Shown here piece after piece: positions 47,574 to 58,979 of a stretch of 64,000 nt of DNA. Made by a program: the position numbers and the translations under genes. Each line of letters begins with the position of its first letter. The stretch's first letter is position 1. The notes below the pieces were generated by a model that was given only the letters and a program-made list of their open reading frames with translations, did not search any database and was not told where the DNA came from. Source of the DNA: Carnegiea gigantea (taxonomy: Eukaryota; Streptophyta; Magnoliopsida; Caryophyllales; Cactaceae); contig JAKOGI010000436.1 in the NCBI GenBank assembly GCA_029747015.1, forward strand, positions 482,501-546,500. Reading direction: 5' to 3'.

Positions 47574-48110
47574 CTATTCAGAATCATGAGGATCTTCACA
47601 ATACAAGACATCCTCTATATCATATTCAGGGGAAAAGGGTAATGCATCCAATGTAGAAGAATGAGGAGAAACCACATCCTCTTTCCTATGACTAAACACG
47701 GCAAACATCCCTTTTACCTCAAAAGAAATACGGCCCTCTCTTACATCAATATGGCAACCAGCTGTCGCCAAAATAGGCCTACCTAGGATAATTTGGGCAT
47801 CGTCAGTTTCAAGCATATCAATTGTAATAGAGTCTTCCAACACCCAAATGTCTTCTATATTGACAGGTACATCTTCCAACCTTCCTATGGGCTGTGTTAC
47901 AGAACCCTCAGCCAACTGTAGAGAAAAGGGAGCGACTAATAACGATCCTCGGTGCAGCTTATGAAACAAAGAGTAAGGCATTATGCTAACACTTGCACCT
48001 AAATCACATAGCCCTATTTCAATCTCTACCTTTCCTACAACACATGGGATAGAAAAACTACTTGGGTTAGAAATCTTAGGGGGAAAAATGGTGAGGATCT
48101 AAATAGAGTC
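47574..48110 (-). pseudogene. Protease region of element D
   Basis: The active-site DLGAS codons are at about 48005-47991. The frame is then open from 47981 to 47574 with ILGRPILATAG (about 47800-47768), the flap/C-terminal motif of Athila-like proteases. It ends in an acidic CED tail. The gag-side linker has at least one break, near 48100. This copy is better preserved than that of element C. Confidence 0.8.
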
Positions 48111-48338
48111 ATTTTCTACAAATGAGGCTGTCTTACCACCATAGTTGCTCTCCTTACTGCTAGCCATAGTTATCTCTCGACCCTCTTCCTTAAGTACTTC
48201 CTCAGCGTCAGTTAAGTCCTCTTCGTCCTCTTTTATGGTGACACAGTTACAATACTCACAAGAGTTGGGTTTAGGCTTATTAGGGAGTCTATCTGGGGGT
48301 GCAGATGAAAAAGCAGCTTTTTGGGCAATCTCGGTCTC

Positions 48339-49499
48339 TTACATCCTATTATGAGTTATAAGCACATCAACTTTGGTGGCTAATTGCTTAATGTACTCAT
48401 CTTGTTTGTGTTGGGCCATAAGCATGTTTTCCATCATTAACTCTAAATTGGACTTTTGGGGCATCTGAGAAGGGAATGGGAGTCTTTGAAAACCATGGGT
48501 TACTCTAGCATTCATAGGAGGCATATTCAAAGGATTTGGATTCGACCTATAGGAGAGATTCGGATGATTCTTTCAACCTGATTATAGGTATTAAAGTAAG
48601 GGTCATTAGTCAACCTTGGGTTGAAATTTTGAACATAATTAACTTCATCGGGGCCCTGGGAAAAGGGACTCCCAACTGGACAGTGCAAAGATATATGCTC
48701 AATCAAACCACAAATCTCACAAGGGGATGGGGCACTAGAGTTTACGGCATTAACATTCAGTTGGTCAAGTCTTTTAGTCATAGCATCTACTTTTGCAGAA
48801 AGTAAAGTAAAAGCACCAACTTCAAGCTTACCTCTAACTCGCCTGGGTTGGGCTCGTTTAGATGACTATTGAAATTTATTAAGCGTCATCTCCTCAATAA
48901 GGTTAGGCTTCATCCTCAGTCTTGCTTATTAGAGTTCCTCCTACCGCCACATCGATAGTGGACCTCACAGCTTGGGTTACACCGTTGCAAAATGCCTGGA
49001 TAATCATCCAGTGCTGAAGACCATGATGGGAGCATAGATGCAATAAATCCTTAAAACGCTCCCAGGCTTCGTAGAGCGTCTCTTCCTCTTTTTGCAGAAA
49101 GTTAGTGATTTGATTTCTCAGGCTCGCTGTCTTACTTGGAGGGAAGAATTTGGCGAGGAAAGCTCTTGTCAACTCGTCCCAAGTTGTTAAGCAACTAGAT
49201 GGCAAAGAGTGCAACCAAGCCCTTGCTTTATCCCTCAATAAGAAAGGGAATAAGCGCAGGTGAATCGTATCACTGGAGACTCCATTCAACTTGAGCGTAT
49301 TGCACACCTCTAAGAAAACCGAGAGGTATAGGTACGGGTCTTCCACGGGAGTTCCGTCGAATTGAGATTGCTACACCATGGAAATAAGTGCTGGCTTGAA
49401 GTTGTTGGCATCCATAGTGGGCCGAGCTATGCTTGAGGCTATCCCTTAGACTCCGGGAGTAACGAAATCACGAAGGGTCATTCTTTCTTCACCCGCCAT
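48339..49499 (-). pseudogene. Gag of element D
   Basis: ATG at 49497-49499 begins an N-terminal stretch, with one stop near 49450 and another near 49375. The core 49346-48903 is open for 147 codons with SVFLEV, LRLFPFLLRDKARAWLHSL, WDELTRAFLAKFFPPSKTAS and WERFKDLL. The C-terminal part (48781-48339) contains an intact CX2CX4HX4C zinc knuckle, CEICGLIEHISLHC. A frameshift lies near 48560-48530. Gag would form the particle and bind element RNA. Confidence 0.82.
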
Positions 49500-49747
49500 G
49501 CTTGAATTCCTTCTTAATTCGTGCCTTCGTTCCTCGATCCTTCGCTTTTTCCTCCTTGAGCAAAAAGTCCTCTCAATTTCCAGATTGGGCTCGTATAAAA
49601 TCAAACTTCACATAAACTAGAAAAAATTCCTGCAAGCACTTCCACCAACACTACCAGCAATTAAACAAGAAAAAGAAATAAAACAAAGCAAAACAATAAA
49701 ATGCTTAGTCACGTTCGTGAGACAATTCTCAATAGTTAGCAATTTAG

Positions 49748-49765
49748 TCCCCGACAACAGCGCCA
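49748..49765 (-). other. tRNA-Asp primer-binding site of element D
   Basis: The minus strand reads TGGCGCTGTTGTCGGGGA, 16 of 18 positions identical to the Athila-type site. It lies six bases from the 5' LTR. Confidence 0.9.
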
Positions 49766-49771
49766 AAAACT

Positions 49772-51020
49772 TGATTGAGACACTGCCGTAAGCACACATG
49801 TGTTTATAGTATAGATAAAGATATCGTTCCTCAAGGACTAAAGTAATCTATTGAGCCCAGTCTTATTAGAATATGCTAAGCGAAAGTCAATTTCAAGTGG
49901 ATTCGACTAACTATTGCAAATAAACTTTTCTAAATCAATAAGAGAAAGACGTCTAGGAATTTTCGCAGTTATAAAAGAGAATTGGATCAGAATTAATAAA
50001 CATGTGCTATTCTCAAATTGGTTGATTCCGAGGAAATGTAATCTTATCAAGAAACTTGATCTATTCTTTCGAAATCAATCAAATTTGCCTAAACTAAGCA
50101 AACGTCGTTCTTTCAAACTAATTTGACTTAATCCAAGTTTAACATTTTCGATTACTTACTAGCTCTCCTAACATATAAATCTCTCTTTCGAGATGAAGTT
50201 ATGCTATGCCTAATTAAGCAGTCCAACAACCAAATGTCATCTTTCGAATGTTCACTCGATTGTTTTAAATGTGTAAGTAAATTTTGGCCAAAAATCTACT
50301 AACAACAAGAATAACACTTGATAGAACGAAATCAAACCAAACATAAAAATAAGCACAATTTTTTAAAAGTCAGAACATAATCCAATAACAATTTCAAAAA
50401 CTACTAAATTCCTAGACTAAGAAAATTACTCCGACATGATTAAAGATAAACTAACTAAAGAGATAGGCAAAATCTTGAGCGGAAAGGACTCGACTGAGAT
50501 GGCCTTCACCAAGGGCTTGGAACCGCCTCAGAGTCAAAACTTTCATTCAAAACTCACTCAAAACTAAACTAAGAATAAAACTTAGAGAGAAAACTAATCT
50601 AAACTAAACTAGTTGCTTTGCAAATGAAGTTGAGAGTGTTGAGTGTGTGTGCTAGAACGCTGCAGAACTTCTCCATTTATAGAGAACTTCGGTTGATCTC
50701 AGCCACACAACCGAGAAAAAATGAAGAAGCAATAGTTACAGGCACACCACGGATTGTGAGCTCTACCACGGGCTGACCGTGGTCTGTACTGGATCTGAAA
50801 TTCTGCCCTTTCTATGCTCTACGGTCATGGCAACTCATGGATGACCGTAGGGGAGGTCAAAATACAGTCATTGAAGGGTAAAGACTAAAAAATCCTGTAA
50901 AATACATAAAACAAAAGCATAAATTGAGAATAGAAGAGTAAATAACATCATTTAGCATAAAAGTTTTCTAAAAATGAGGCAAAATAACCCTAAAAAAATG
51001 TACATATAAAGCACTTATCA
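49772..51020 (-). repeat. 5' LTR of element D
   Basis: 1249 bp, the direct-orientation partner of 42170-43436. It ends at the ATATG duplication. Confidence 0.9.
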
Positions 51021-51025
51021 ATATG

Positions 51026-51475
51026 TCTGAAACTGATGATGCCCAAATTATCCTAGGTCGACCCATTTGGCGACAGCTGGTTGCCTCATTGATGTAAGAG
51101 AGGGTCGGGTATCTTTTGAGGTGGAAGGGCGATTTGTTGTGTTTAGTCATAAGAATCAGGACATGTTTTCTCCTCATTCTTCTATATTGGATGCATTACC
51201 CCTTTCCCCTGAGATTGATATGGAGTATGTCTGGAATTGTGAAGATCCTCCTAATTTTGACTGAATTGCTTATAAGGACCCCGACCAAGGGTATGTTAAG
51301 GTGGGATTTGCTGTTCCTATGCCACCTAACAAGCCCGACTAATGAGTCTTCAATGAGTGATTACTGCAGGTTTGCACAAACTGTTCTCTTTATACCCCCT
51401 GTGGAAGGCATTGATGCAGATTTTAATATAGAGGTTGAACGATTTGATGATAGCCCGTCTGATGGGCCATAAGAG
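51026..51475 (+). pseudogene. Protease C-terminal part of element C (resumes after D)
   Basis: The sequence resumes directly after the target-site duplication with codons for the SETDDAQIILGRP block that element D also has at 47815-47780. A frame change near 51065 leads into 51067-51264, which ends in an acidic CEDPP tail. A following stretch (to 51475) holds the FNIEVERFDDSPSDGP block and ends where pol should begin. Confidence 0.8.
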
Positions 51476-52317
51476 CAATTTGTTTTTTATACAGAGAGTG
51501 CGTTATGGCACCAAGTTATGAAAACGAAGGACCTGTAGCTAGAACTTTTAGGATGGTACCTCCAACTTAATAAGTTTGATTTTGTGGTCTGGGACAAAGC
51601 TAATGTCCATACACCATCTAATCCGGACCAAGCCTAGAACAAGGGTTAAACTCTTGACCTTAAAAGAGCGCTTTTTGGCAGGCAACCCAAGTTTTCTTTC
51701 TTTTTCCCTTTTTATAGTTTTGATTTTTATTAACTTTTGTAGTTTTATATGTGAAATTTTCGGGAAAAAAAAACAGAGAGAGAAAAAAATATACATATGA
51801 ATAAAATGTTGGCACCACGATCAGTACCCCAGAAATATGGCCGTGGGGTGCCAACCTAGAAAACTCAAAAAAATTAGATGCTAGCAGACACCACGGTCTG
51901 TCTGTGGTGAGCCCCACGGCCCTTGGTGTTCTGCTGCAGGCCGCAATTTAGGTTTTTGATCGCGGTGCCTTTTCCCCTTCCCCCTTTCTTCTTCAACCTT
52001 TTGACATACAATCTCTGTTTACCCCCATTTTCTCTCTCTAAACTCCATAACCAAATCTCACTAATCTTCCCTCATTTCTTCACCATTTCTAATCATTTTC
52101 TCACCAAATCCTTTCCTTTCACTCAATCTTTCATCTCTCTCCTTAAAATCCATCTCTTTCTTCATCTTTTACTTCAAATTCATCTTATCTTCAATCATCC
52201 ACCATACGCATCCTTTTCTCTCTCTTATTTTTCATATTTTTGTTTAATTTCTTCAATTTTCTAAGTTTTAGTTCTTACTTTTGGTTTTAGTTTTGTTTTT
52301 GTTTCAAGTTTACAACA
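51476..52317 (+). other. Pol deletion junction and spacer of element C
   Basis: Codons for LTLKERFLAGNPSF (about 51650-51692), normally found after integrase, lie within 200 bases of the protease tail. RT, RNase H and integrase are missing. The spacer includes a CACGG-rich patch (51800-51960) and a C/T-rich leader (51970-52260) before the late ORF. Confidence 0.65.
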
Positions 52318-53640
52318 ATGGCACCAAACAAAAGACCAAGGAGCACCAAGGAGGTTGATCCTTCAAGTCAAGCACCACCCCAACCGAACATCCCGAACAT
52401 CAACCATTGCACGTGCTAGAGGTAACATTTCTCACCCTCTTGGTTTAACTCATCCTGATCATGTTGCTAGGCATAATTGCCTGAATGAGCGCATGGTTGT
52501 AGCAACTAGATATTATGATGAGGATTTGTTAGCCTAGTTGGGAATTTTGGATGATACTCGTTGGTTATTTGCCAGAGGTGGTATGGGTCATTTTTTAAGA
52601 TTAAAGAGCATACATATAGGGACCTGACCCTAGAATTCCTTAGTACACTCCATATTGAGGTCACTAGAGAGCCTCAATGTCAAAGTGGATATATATCGTT
52701 TTATTTATGGGGATAATTGTATGAACTGAACTTAGGTACCTTCAACAGTATTTTCGGTTTTCCCCCTAGCATGGACTTATCGCATCGTCAAATCCCCCAT
52801 GAATTCAACCCGAATGCGTTTTGGGGTGAACTTTCGGGGAGTGTTAGGTATAGTACCAGTTCGTCAAAATGTACGCATATTAGAAACCCTTGCATTAGAG
52901 TAGCTCAACATATTTTTGCTTGTTCTTTGTTTGCTTAGGATGATAGTCTGAATGTCCCGAGACTTTCTGAGTTGTATTTTCTATCCTGTATGCTTGATGG
53001 AGACTAACTTGACCCAGGTTCATTCTTAGCTAGACAATTATATAGTGCTGCTGTTAGCACTAAAGGTAGAATAGTCATTGGTGGGATAATAACTACTATT
53101 GCTTGATTTTTGGGTATTGAGCCCAATCCTGAAGATAGAGTTTCCGGGCCCGAGCAGCTTGATCGAGCTGCTTTTGAGATTATGAACTTCTGTAGAGTTA
53201 AGGCTGGTCGTTTATGTTGGATTTACCCAGGGGACTGGCTTTTGCCGCTTCTCAATGTTAATCGTAACACCCTTCTTCACTGAGGTAACCTTTATTGGAT
53301 ACCTGGTGATGAGGAGGTTGTTCGACCTGCACCCCACCAACTAACCCCTCGATCTAGTTAAGTAGGATCTAATTCTTCCTCTTAACCACCCCCATCTGAC
53401 TATTCTGACCTCCAAGACACCCTTAGGTTCATTTAAGAGGAGCAAGTTTCCCTCCGAGAGTTTGTTACTTCTGCGAGCGCCGCTCTTTGGGACTTTGTCC
53501 AAGAGCGCCACGATGAGCTTCGTGGGTTACTTGCTTCCCAGACCCAATATTTCTAAGACTATAAGGCATGTCTAAAGACCTAGCGAGATTTGCATAGCTC
53601 CTATGGCCAACCACCCCATCCTCCTCCACCTCCTCCTCTC
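52318..53640 (+). pseudogene. Late Athila ORF of element C (broken)
   Basis: ATG at 52318-52320 opens the same protein as in element D at 46517. The frame is interrupted repeatedly: a frameshift near 52380, and stops near 52535, 52712, 52938, 53007 and 53104. Open pieces at 52355-52537 and 52717-52938 carry the RYYDEDLLA and IFGFPPSMD blocks. It ends in a Pro-rich tail at about 53620-53640. It is more decayed than the D copy. Confidence 0.75.
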
Positions 53641-55456
53641 TAATCTTATTTTATGCTAGTCCTCTTCCCTTTTTATTACTATGTGCTTACATTGAGGGCA
53701 ATGTGTGATTCAAGTATGAGGGAGTTAGTCATTATATTTGGCGTTTGATGCCTGTTTCTGTTTGATGTGTTTTTACTTTGTATATGTTTTTAGTAGTAGT
53801 TTTTGTAGTTTTTGATTGTTTTAGTTTTGTTTTGGAAGTACATTTAGTTTTCTTCTAGGTTTCATTTTAGTTTCTTTCTTTTATTAGTTTCTTTTGCATT
53901 TTAGTTTGCATTGTTTGTAGGAGCATGCATATACCAAAAAAAAAAAAAATTAAAAAAAAGAAAAAAAATCCTTCGATGATGATCTCTATAGATTTGGTAG
54001 CTTTCTATGGTTTAGTTTAATCCTTTGATTCGCCTGAATTGTGCATAGAATGTTTGCAAATGAGTTTTCGAAATGAATTCCATGTTTTGACCACATGTTG
54101 GATGCGAAATGATTTTTCCAATGAGTCTTTACAAGATTTTGGCATGTGTTTACTAGTGAGCTAGTTTTGACCTTGGTAGATGTCCTGTGAAACTTTGAGC
54201 CTTTAGAGACTGTTTATCATTATTAGTATCATATTTCTTTCATGTGTGACTCTTTCTTGATGTCATTTCTCTGGAACTTGCTTAGATTCTCATTCAAGAT
54301 CATATTTTGCATATGCATTTAGGCAATATGATTGAGGCATTTTTCTTTCTTTGTTTTGTTTAAACCCCACGGCCAAATAGCCACCCTGGTTGTGTATTGT
54401 ATTCCTTGTTAGCCCCTTTGAGCCTGTATCTATTTTTCTTGATTTGAACCTTCTCTTATAACCCATGGCCAAATACTTGTCTTACCTTTAAGCCAAGGCT
54501 AGAGGAGTATTCTATTCTTTTGCATCAAGTTTGATAGGGTGTTAGTAAGATTCAATGATATCTTGTGGTGTAATTTGGTTGTTTGGTGCAGGGTTATGAG
54601 ATATTTATTAATCCCTTGTTTTATTGTACAAAATTTAGAGAAGAGTTAGAATTTAAAGTTCATTATGGATTTCCCCTTGGCTATCCTTTATAGAAAAAAA
54701 TAATAATAATAAGTGCTTAAGGGGAAAAAAAACACAAAAAAGAAAAAAAATTCGAAAAAGAAAAAAAAATGAAAAGAGAACGGAAAAAAAAATCGAAAAA
54801 GCGGTTAGCCTTGTGTGAAATTCAAGTTATTTGTGATTTTCAACTCGTTCTCTCTGCATTTGGGGATTTATTTTGAATTGATAAGGTTTAAGAAGGATGT
54901 TGTTTTATGCATTGGAATTGTTTAGCTCTTAGTCTTTGGCTTCTAGCTCCTCATTTCCGAAAATATTTGTTCCCCTCTTACCTTTACCTTTAGCCCCATT
55001 ACAACCCTATTAAAGTCCTCATGATTGTTTAATGTGTTTGCATTTTTAGTGATGACGAATTTGAGAATCTTGTCAAGCTTATGGTATACCTATATCTAAG
55101 GTTGAGATTTGAGAGAACCTTCATAAATATATACATTTCAAACGCATGAGTGCTGAGTATCACATAACTATAGTGAGGTTCTACCGGCCTTTTAGTTTCA
55201 CTTGTTCCATATGCTGAATGATTGTATTTGGCAATTTGGAGGATATTACTTTCAAGTTTGACATTTTGGTCTATTAAAAAGGTTTTCGAAAATTTCATTC
55301 CCTATTCTGTTTGTTAATGATTTTTTGTATCTTTTTGGGCTATCTTTGGATCAGCTTTGCATTTAAATGTTACCTATATCTATCCTGAGGAGGCTGTGTA
55401 TACTTTTTATCTTTGCATTGCTTGAGGACAAGCAACATTTTAAGCATGGGGGAGTT
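53641..55456 (+). other. 3' non-coding region of element C
   Basis: No gene. It has A-rich tracts at 53937-53970 and 54670-54795. The box GAGGACAAGCAACA (about 55423-55437) and the polypurine tract GGGGGAG (55448-55454) lie directly before the 3' LTR. Confidence 0.8.
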
Positions 55457-56730
55457 TGACAAGTGCTTAATATATATATATATATCATTTTAAGGCTATT
55501 TTGTGTCCTTTTTAGGAGAATATTTTGCTTCAAGTTGTTATTTACTCTCCTATTCTCGATTTATGCTTGGGTATAGTTGTTTGATGTGTTTTACATAATT
55601 TTTAGCCTTTTTATCCAATATTTGCCCTTCAATGGCTGTATTTTGACCTCCCCCACGGTCATCCATGTTATGCCACACTCATAGAGCAAACAATGAGCAA
55701 AAACCTGATTCTAGCATAGACCACGGTTGAACCGTGGTGCACCCTACGGACCGTGGTGAGCCTGTAACTCCTACCTTTTAGTCTTTACTCAGCTGTGTGG
55801 ATGAGATCGACTGAGCCTCTCTGTAAAAAGCGAGAGAGCAATCCAAGATCATTCCAAAGCAAAAGTATAGAGTAGTGTAGATTAGTGCTTTAGTTTCTTT
55901 CTCAAATTTTGTGGTTTTTAGTTTGGTTATTATATTGGTGTGAGTCTTGAGTGTGAGAGTTTGCTCTTGAGGCGATTCTGAAGCCCTTGGTTGAAGGCTA
56001 TCTCAGTCAATCTCCTTCTCGCTTAGATTTCGCCATTCATTGGTTAGTTTGTTAATCTTTTATCATGTCTGAGTAGTTTTCTTTAGTCTAGGAATTTAGT
56101 AGTTTGTGGAAGTGTTGTTGGATCATGTTTTAATCTATATAGTTGTGCTTATTTTCATGATTGGTTTGATTTCGTTTTATCAAGTACTTGGATTGTTGTG
56201 AGTTGGTTTTTGATTGAAATTTACTTGCACTCTTGAAACAATCGAGTGAAAAACTAAAAGGTGACATTTGGTTGTTTTTGGACTGCTTGATTAGACCTAA
56301 TGTAACTTCGTCTCGAAAGAGAGATTTGTATGTTAGGAGGGCTAGTAAGTAATCGAAGATATTAAACTTGAATTAAGGCAAATTAGTTTGAAAGAATGAC
56401 TTTTGCTTAGTTTAGGCAAATTTAGTTGATTTCGAAAGAATGCACTGAGTTTTTGAAGAGATTACAATTCCTTAAATTTAACCAATTAGAAGAAAGCACA
56501 TGTTCATTATTTTTGATCTAATTTCCTTTCACAACTATGAGAATTCCTAGACGTGTTTTTCTTATTGATTTAGAAAATTTTATTTGCTATTGTTAAATCG
56601 AATTCACTTGAACCAGAATTTTACTTAGCACACTCTGATAGGCAAGACTCAGTAAGTTACAATTAGTCCTTGAGGAACAATATCTTTTATCTATACTACG
56701 ACTATCCGTGCACTTGTGGTAGTATGATCA
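55457..56730 (+). repeat. 3' LTR of element C
   Basis: 1274 bp, from TGACAAGTGC to TATGATCA, followed by the GGCAA duplication. It includes a short TA microsatellite at about 55469-55486. Confidence 0.9.
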
Positions 56731-56888
56731 GGCAAGTCTAGCCTTCAGAGTAAGTAAGATTTCGACCTTTGGATCAAGAAATCGCTTTTTATTATAATTT
56801 ACGACAAGGAGTACATCACTAACTAATCACTCTTGAGTCTTTTGCTCTTGTGGATTCTCTTTGAATATATAATTGACTTGACTTTCGA

Positions 56889-57500
56889 TTGACCTTCGAA
56901 TGTCTCACCTACTTGGGTTCATCAACAAGTTGATCTTAAATTTTTTCAAGGCGAATATTCCCAAAGCCGAAAATTCTTCAAAGGCCAATTCGATTTAATT
57001 ATCAATTGACCTTTGAATGTCTAACCTTTTTGGATACACCAATAGGTTAATTTTGAATCCTCCTAAGGTGAACTTCCTTAAAGGCAAATATTCTTCAAAG
57101 GCCAATTCGATATAATTATCGATTGACCTTTGAATGTCTAACCTTTTTGGGTACACCAATAATCCTCCTAAGGTGATCTTCCTTAGAGGCAAATATTCTC
57201 CAAAGGCGAATTTGATTTAGTTATTAATTAGCCTTTGAATGTCTAACCCTTTTGGGTACATCAGTAGGTTAACCTTTAATTCATCTAAGGTGAATTTCCT
57301 TTAAGGCGAATTTAATTTAATTTTCAGTTAACCTTTTAATGTCTACCCCTTTTGGGTACATCAATGTGTTAACCTTTAATCCTCCTAAAGTGAACTTCCT
57401 GAAAGGCGAAAATTCTTCAAAGATCAATTTGATTTAATTATCATACCTTTGAATATCGAATCCTCTTGGGAACATCAACAGGGTGACCTTGAATTTTTCA
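56889..57500. repeat. Tandem repeat, about 100-118-bp unit, 5-6 copies
   Basis: Units begin with TTGACCTTTGAATGTCTAAC or close variants at 56889, 57005, 57123, 57228, 57328 and about 57445. Each continues with TTGGGTACA-CCAATAGG, AATCCTCCTAAGGTGAA and AAAGGCGAA words. Length differences come from internal deletions. Confidence 0.9.
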
Positions 57501-58129
57501 ATAAGGGGATTTGCATTGCTTATGTGACCAACTTGAAGAAGATTATGCTGTGTATATCAAGCAATTGCACAAATTTTTTGGTTCTTTTTTTTTTTTTTTT
57601 GGAGGTTTGTCATTTGAAATGGCAGATGCTTCAAGCTTTGGACTAAAAGGATAATTTTGTCAATGACTTGCCACAAGTAATACAAAAGTTTTACTCATCC
57701 TTAAATGGGCCCACCTTGAGTGACTTTCCTTATTTTTCTCACCCTTGGATGGTTTTCCCACATGGGTCCACCTTGGGTGACTTTCTTTATTATGAAGATA
57801 GAGGCCACATTGTTGTCGTCACCAACTTGAATAAAGATGCCCTATGGTTTGAAGGAGAAAGTTGCCGACTTAAGGAGGACTAACATGTTGCCATTGCCCC
57901 CCCCCCAATTTAAAAGAGGAGGCATACGTCGCCAACATGAAGGAGAAGGTTGTGACGACATTGCTACCAACACGAAGGTGGAGGCTATGTTGTCGTTGCT
58001 ATCAACTTAAGGAGGTGGACGACTTGAAAGAGGAGGCTCTAGTGCCATTATCACCAACTTAAAGGAAGAGACATGTCACCATTACCCCCAATTTGAAGAA
58101 GTCCAAAGAGTCTATAACTTAAATAGTGT

Positions 58130-58900
58130 AGGAGTTGACTTAGTGCCCTTGAGGGTCACAAGTTTTGATGATTCAAGGCTTATAAAGTTTAATGACTTGG
58201 GAGTGTACCACTTTGGTAACAATTTAAAGTCTACTTAGATGACACAAAAGTATGCTCAATGACTTGAGAGTCAAGAACTTCGATGATTTGGGGGTCTTCA
58301 ACCTTGAATACTTAGGAGTCTCGAACTTTGAAGACTTAGGATTCTTGAACTTTTGATAACTTCAGCGTGGTAAACTTTGATGACTACGGAGTCTTTAGCT
58401 TTGAGGACTTTAAAGTCTTGCTTTTGATAAATGGGGAGTCTTTTCTTTAATGACTTTGGAGTCTTAAACTTTGAAGACTTAGGAGTCTTTAACTTCGATG
58501 ACATGAGTGTCCTTAATTTCGATGACCAGATAGTCATAAACTTAGGAGACTTAGTTGTCTTTGATTTCAATGACCTGAGAGTCTTTATCATTGATGACTT
58601 GAGAATCTTTACTTTGATAACATAGAAATCTTGTTTTTGATGACTAGGGAATCATTTCCCTTTGATGAATTGCAATTCTACGGCATTGGTGATGACTTCA
58701 AAGTCTATGGATTTTGCGACTTGAGTGTCTTGGTTTGGCATCTTGAGGGCCTTTTTAATGCAACATGAAAGTTTCACTTAATAAAGAAGCTTGGGTGCCT
58801 ATGAAGATGACTTGAAAGTCTAAAACTTTTATGACTTAGGAGTCTTTCAATTTTATAAATTTGGGAATTTGCAATGATGACTTGGAAGTCTGCCCCTGAA
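58130..58900. repeat. 30-bp minisatellite with GACTTRGGAGTC core
   Basis: Many degenerate units of about 30 bp contain a GACTTNGGAGTC core that is nearly palindromic, followed by TTNAACTTTGAT. The period is a multiple of three, so long open frames appear on both strands (58431-58625 plus, 58591-58298 minus). They encode only a ten-residue repeat and are not taken as genes. Confidence 0.88.
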
Positions 58901-58979
58901 CACCAATTTTGGGCGCTTCTTTTGCTGAAACATTTTTAAGATGACATTCAAACATGATCAATCAGATTCTTTGATGTAT

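Larger units (their letters stand above)
42170..51020 (-). mobile_element. Element D: second pol-less Athila-like element nested in C
   Basis: LTRs at 42170-43436 (3') and 49772-51020 (5') are flanked by the perfect 5-bp target-site duplication ATATG (42165-42169 and 51021-51025). The element is on the minus strand and belongs to the same family as element C. Gag, protease and late ORF are present, and pol is missing at the same place as in C. It inserted into the protease gene of C. Total length is 8851 bp. Confidence 0.92.
38942..56730 (+). mobile_element. Element C: Athila-like Ty3/gypsy, pol-less, hosting element D
   Basis: LTRs at 38942-40200 and 55457-56730 are flanked by the perfect 5-bp target-site duplication GGCAA (38937-38941 and 56731-56735). 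The primer-binding site is at 40201-40218 and the polypurine tract at 55447-55454. The order is gag, protease, late Athila ORF, with no reverse transcriptase, RNase H or integrase. The protease region is split by element D at 42170-51020. Without D the element is about 8.9 kb. Confidence 0.9.
56731..58970 (-). other. 3' non-coding region of element E with two tandem-repeat arrays
   Basis: This lies between the decayed gag of E and the point where C inserted. It has no pol sequence. The arrays are listed separately. A C run occurs at 57898-57907. Confidence 0.6.

Noticed and set aside
56889..57500. CRISPR-like array
   Set aside because: Units are adjacent and diverged, with no unique spacers, and the genome is a plant nuclear one. 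It is an ordinary tandem repeat.
58298..58625. Open frames encoding ten-residue repeats
   Set aside because: They arise because the minisatellite period is a multiple of three. Both strands are open and no start context or family is seen.
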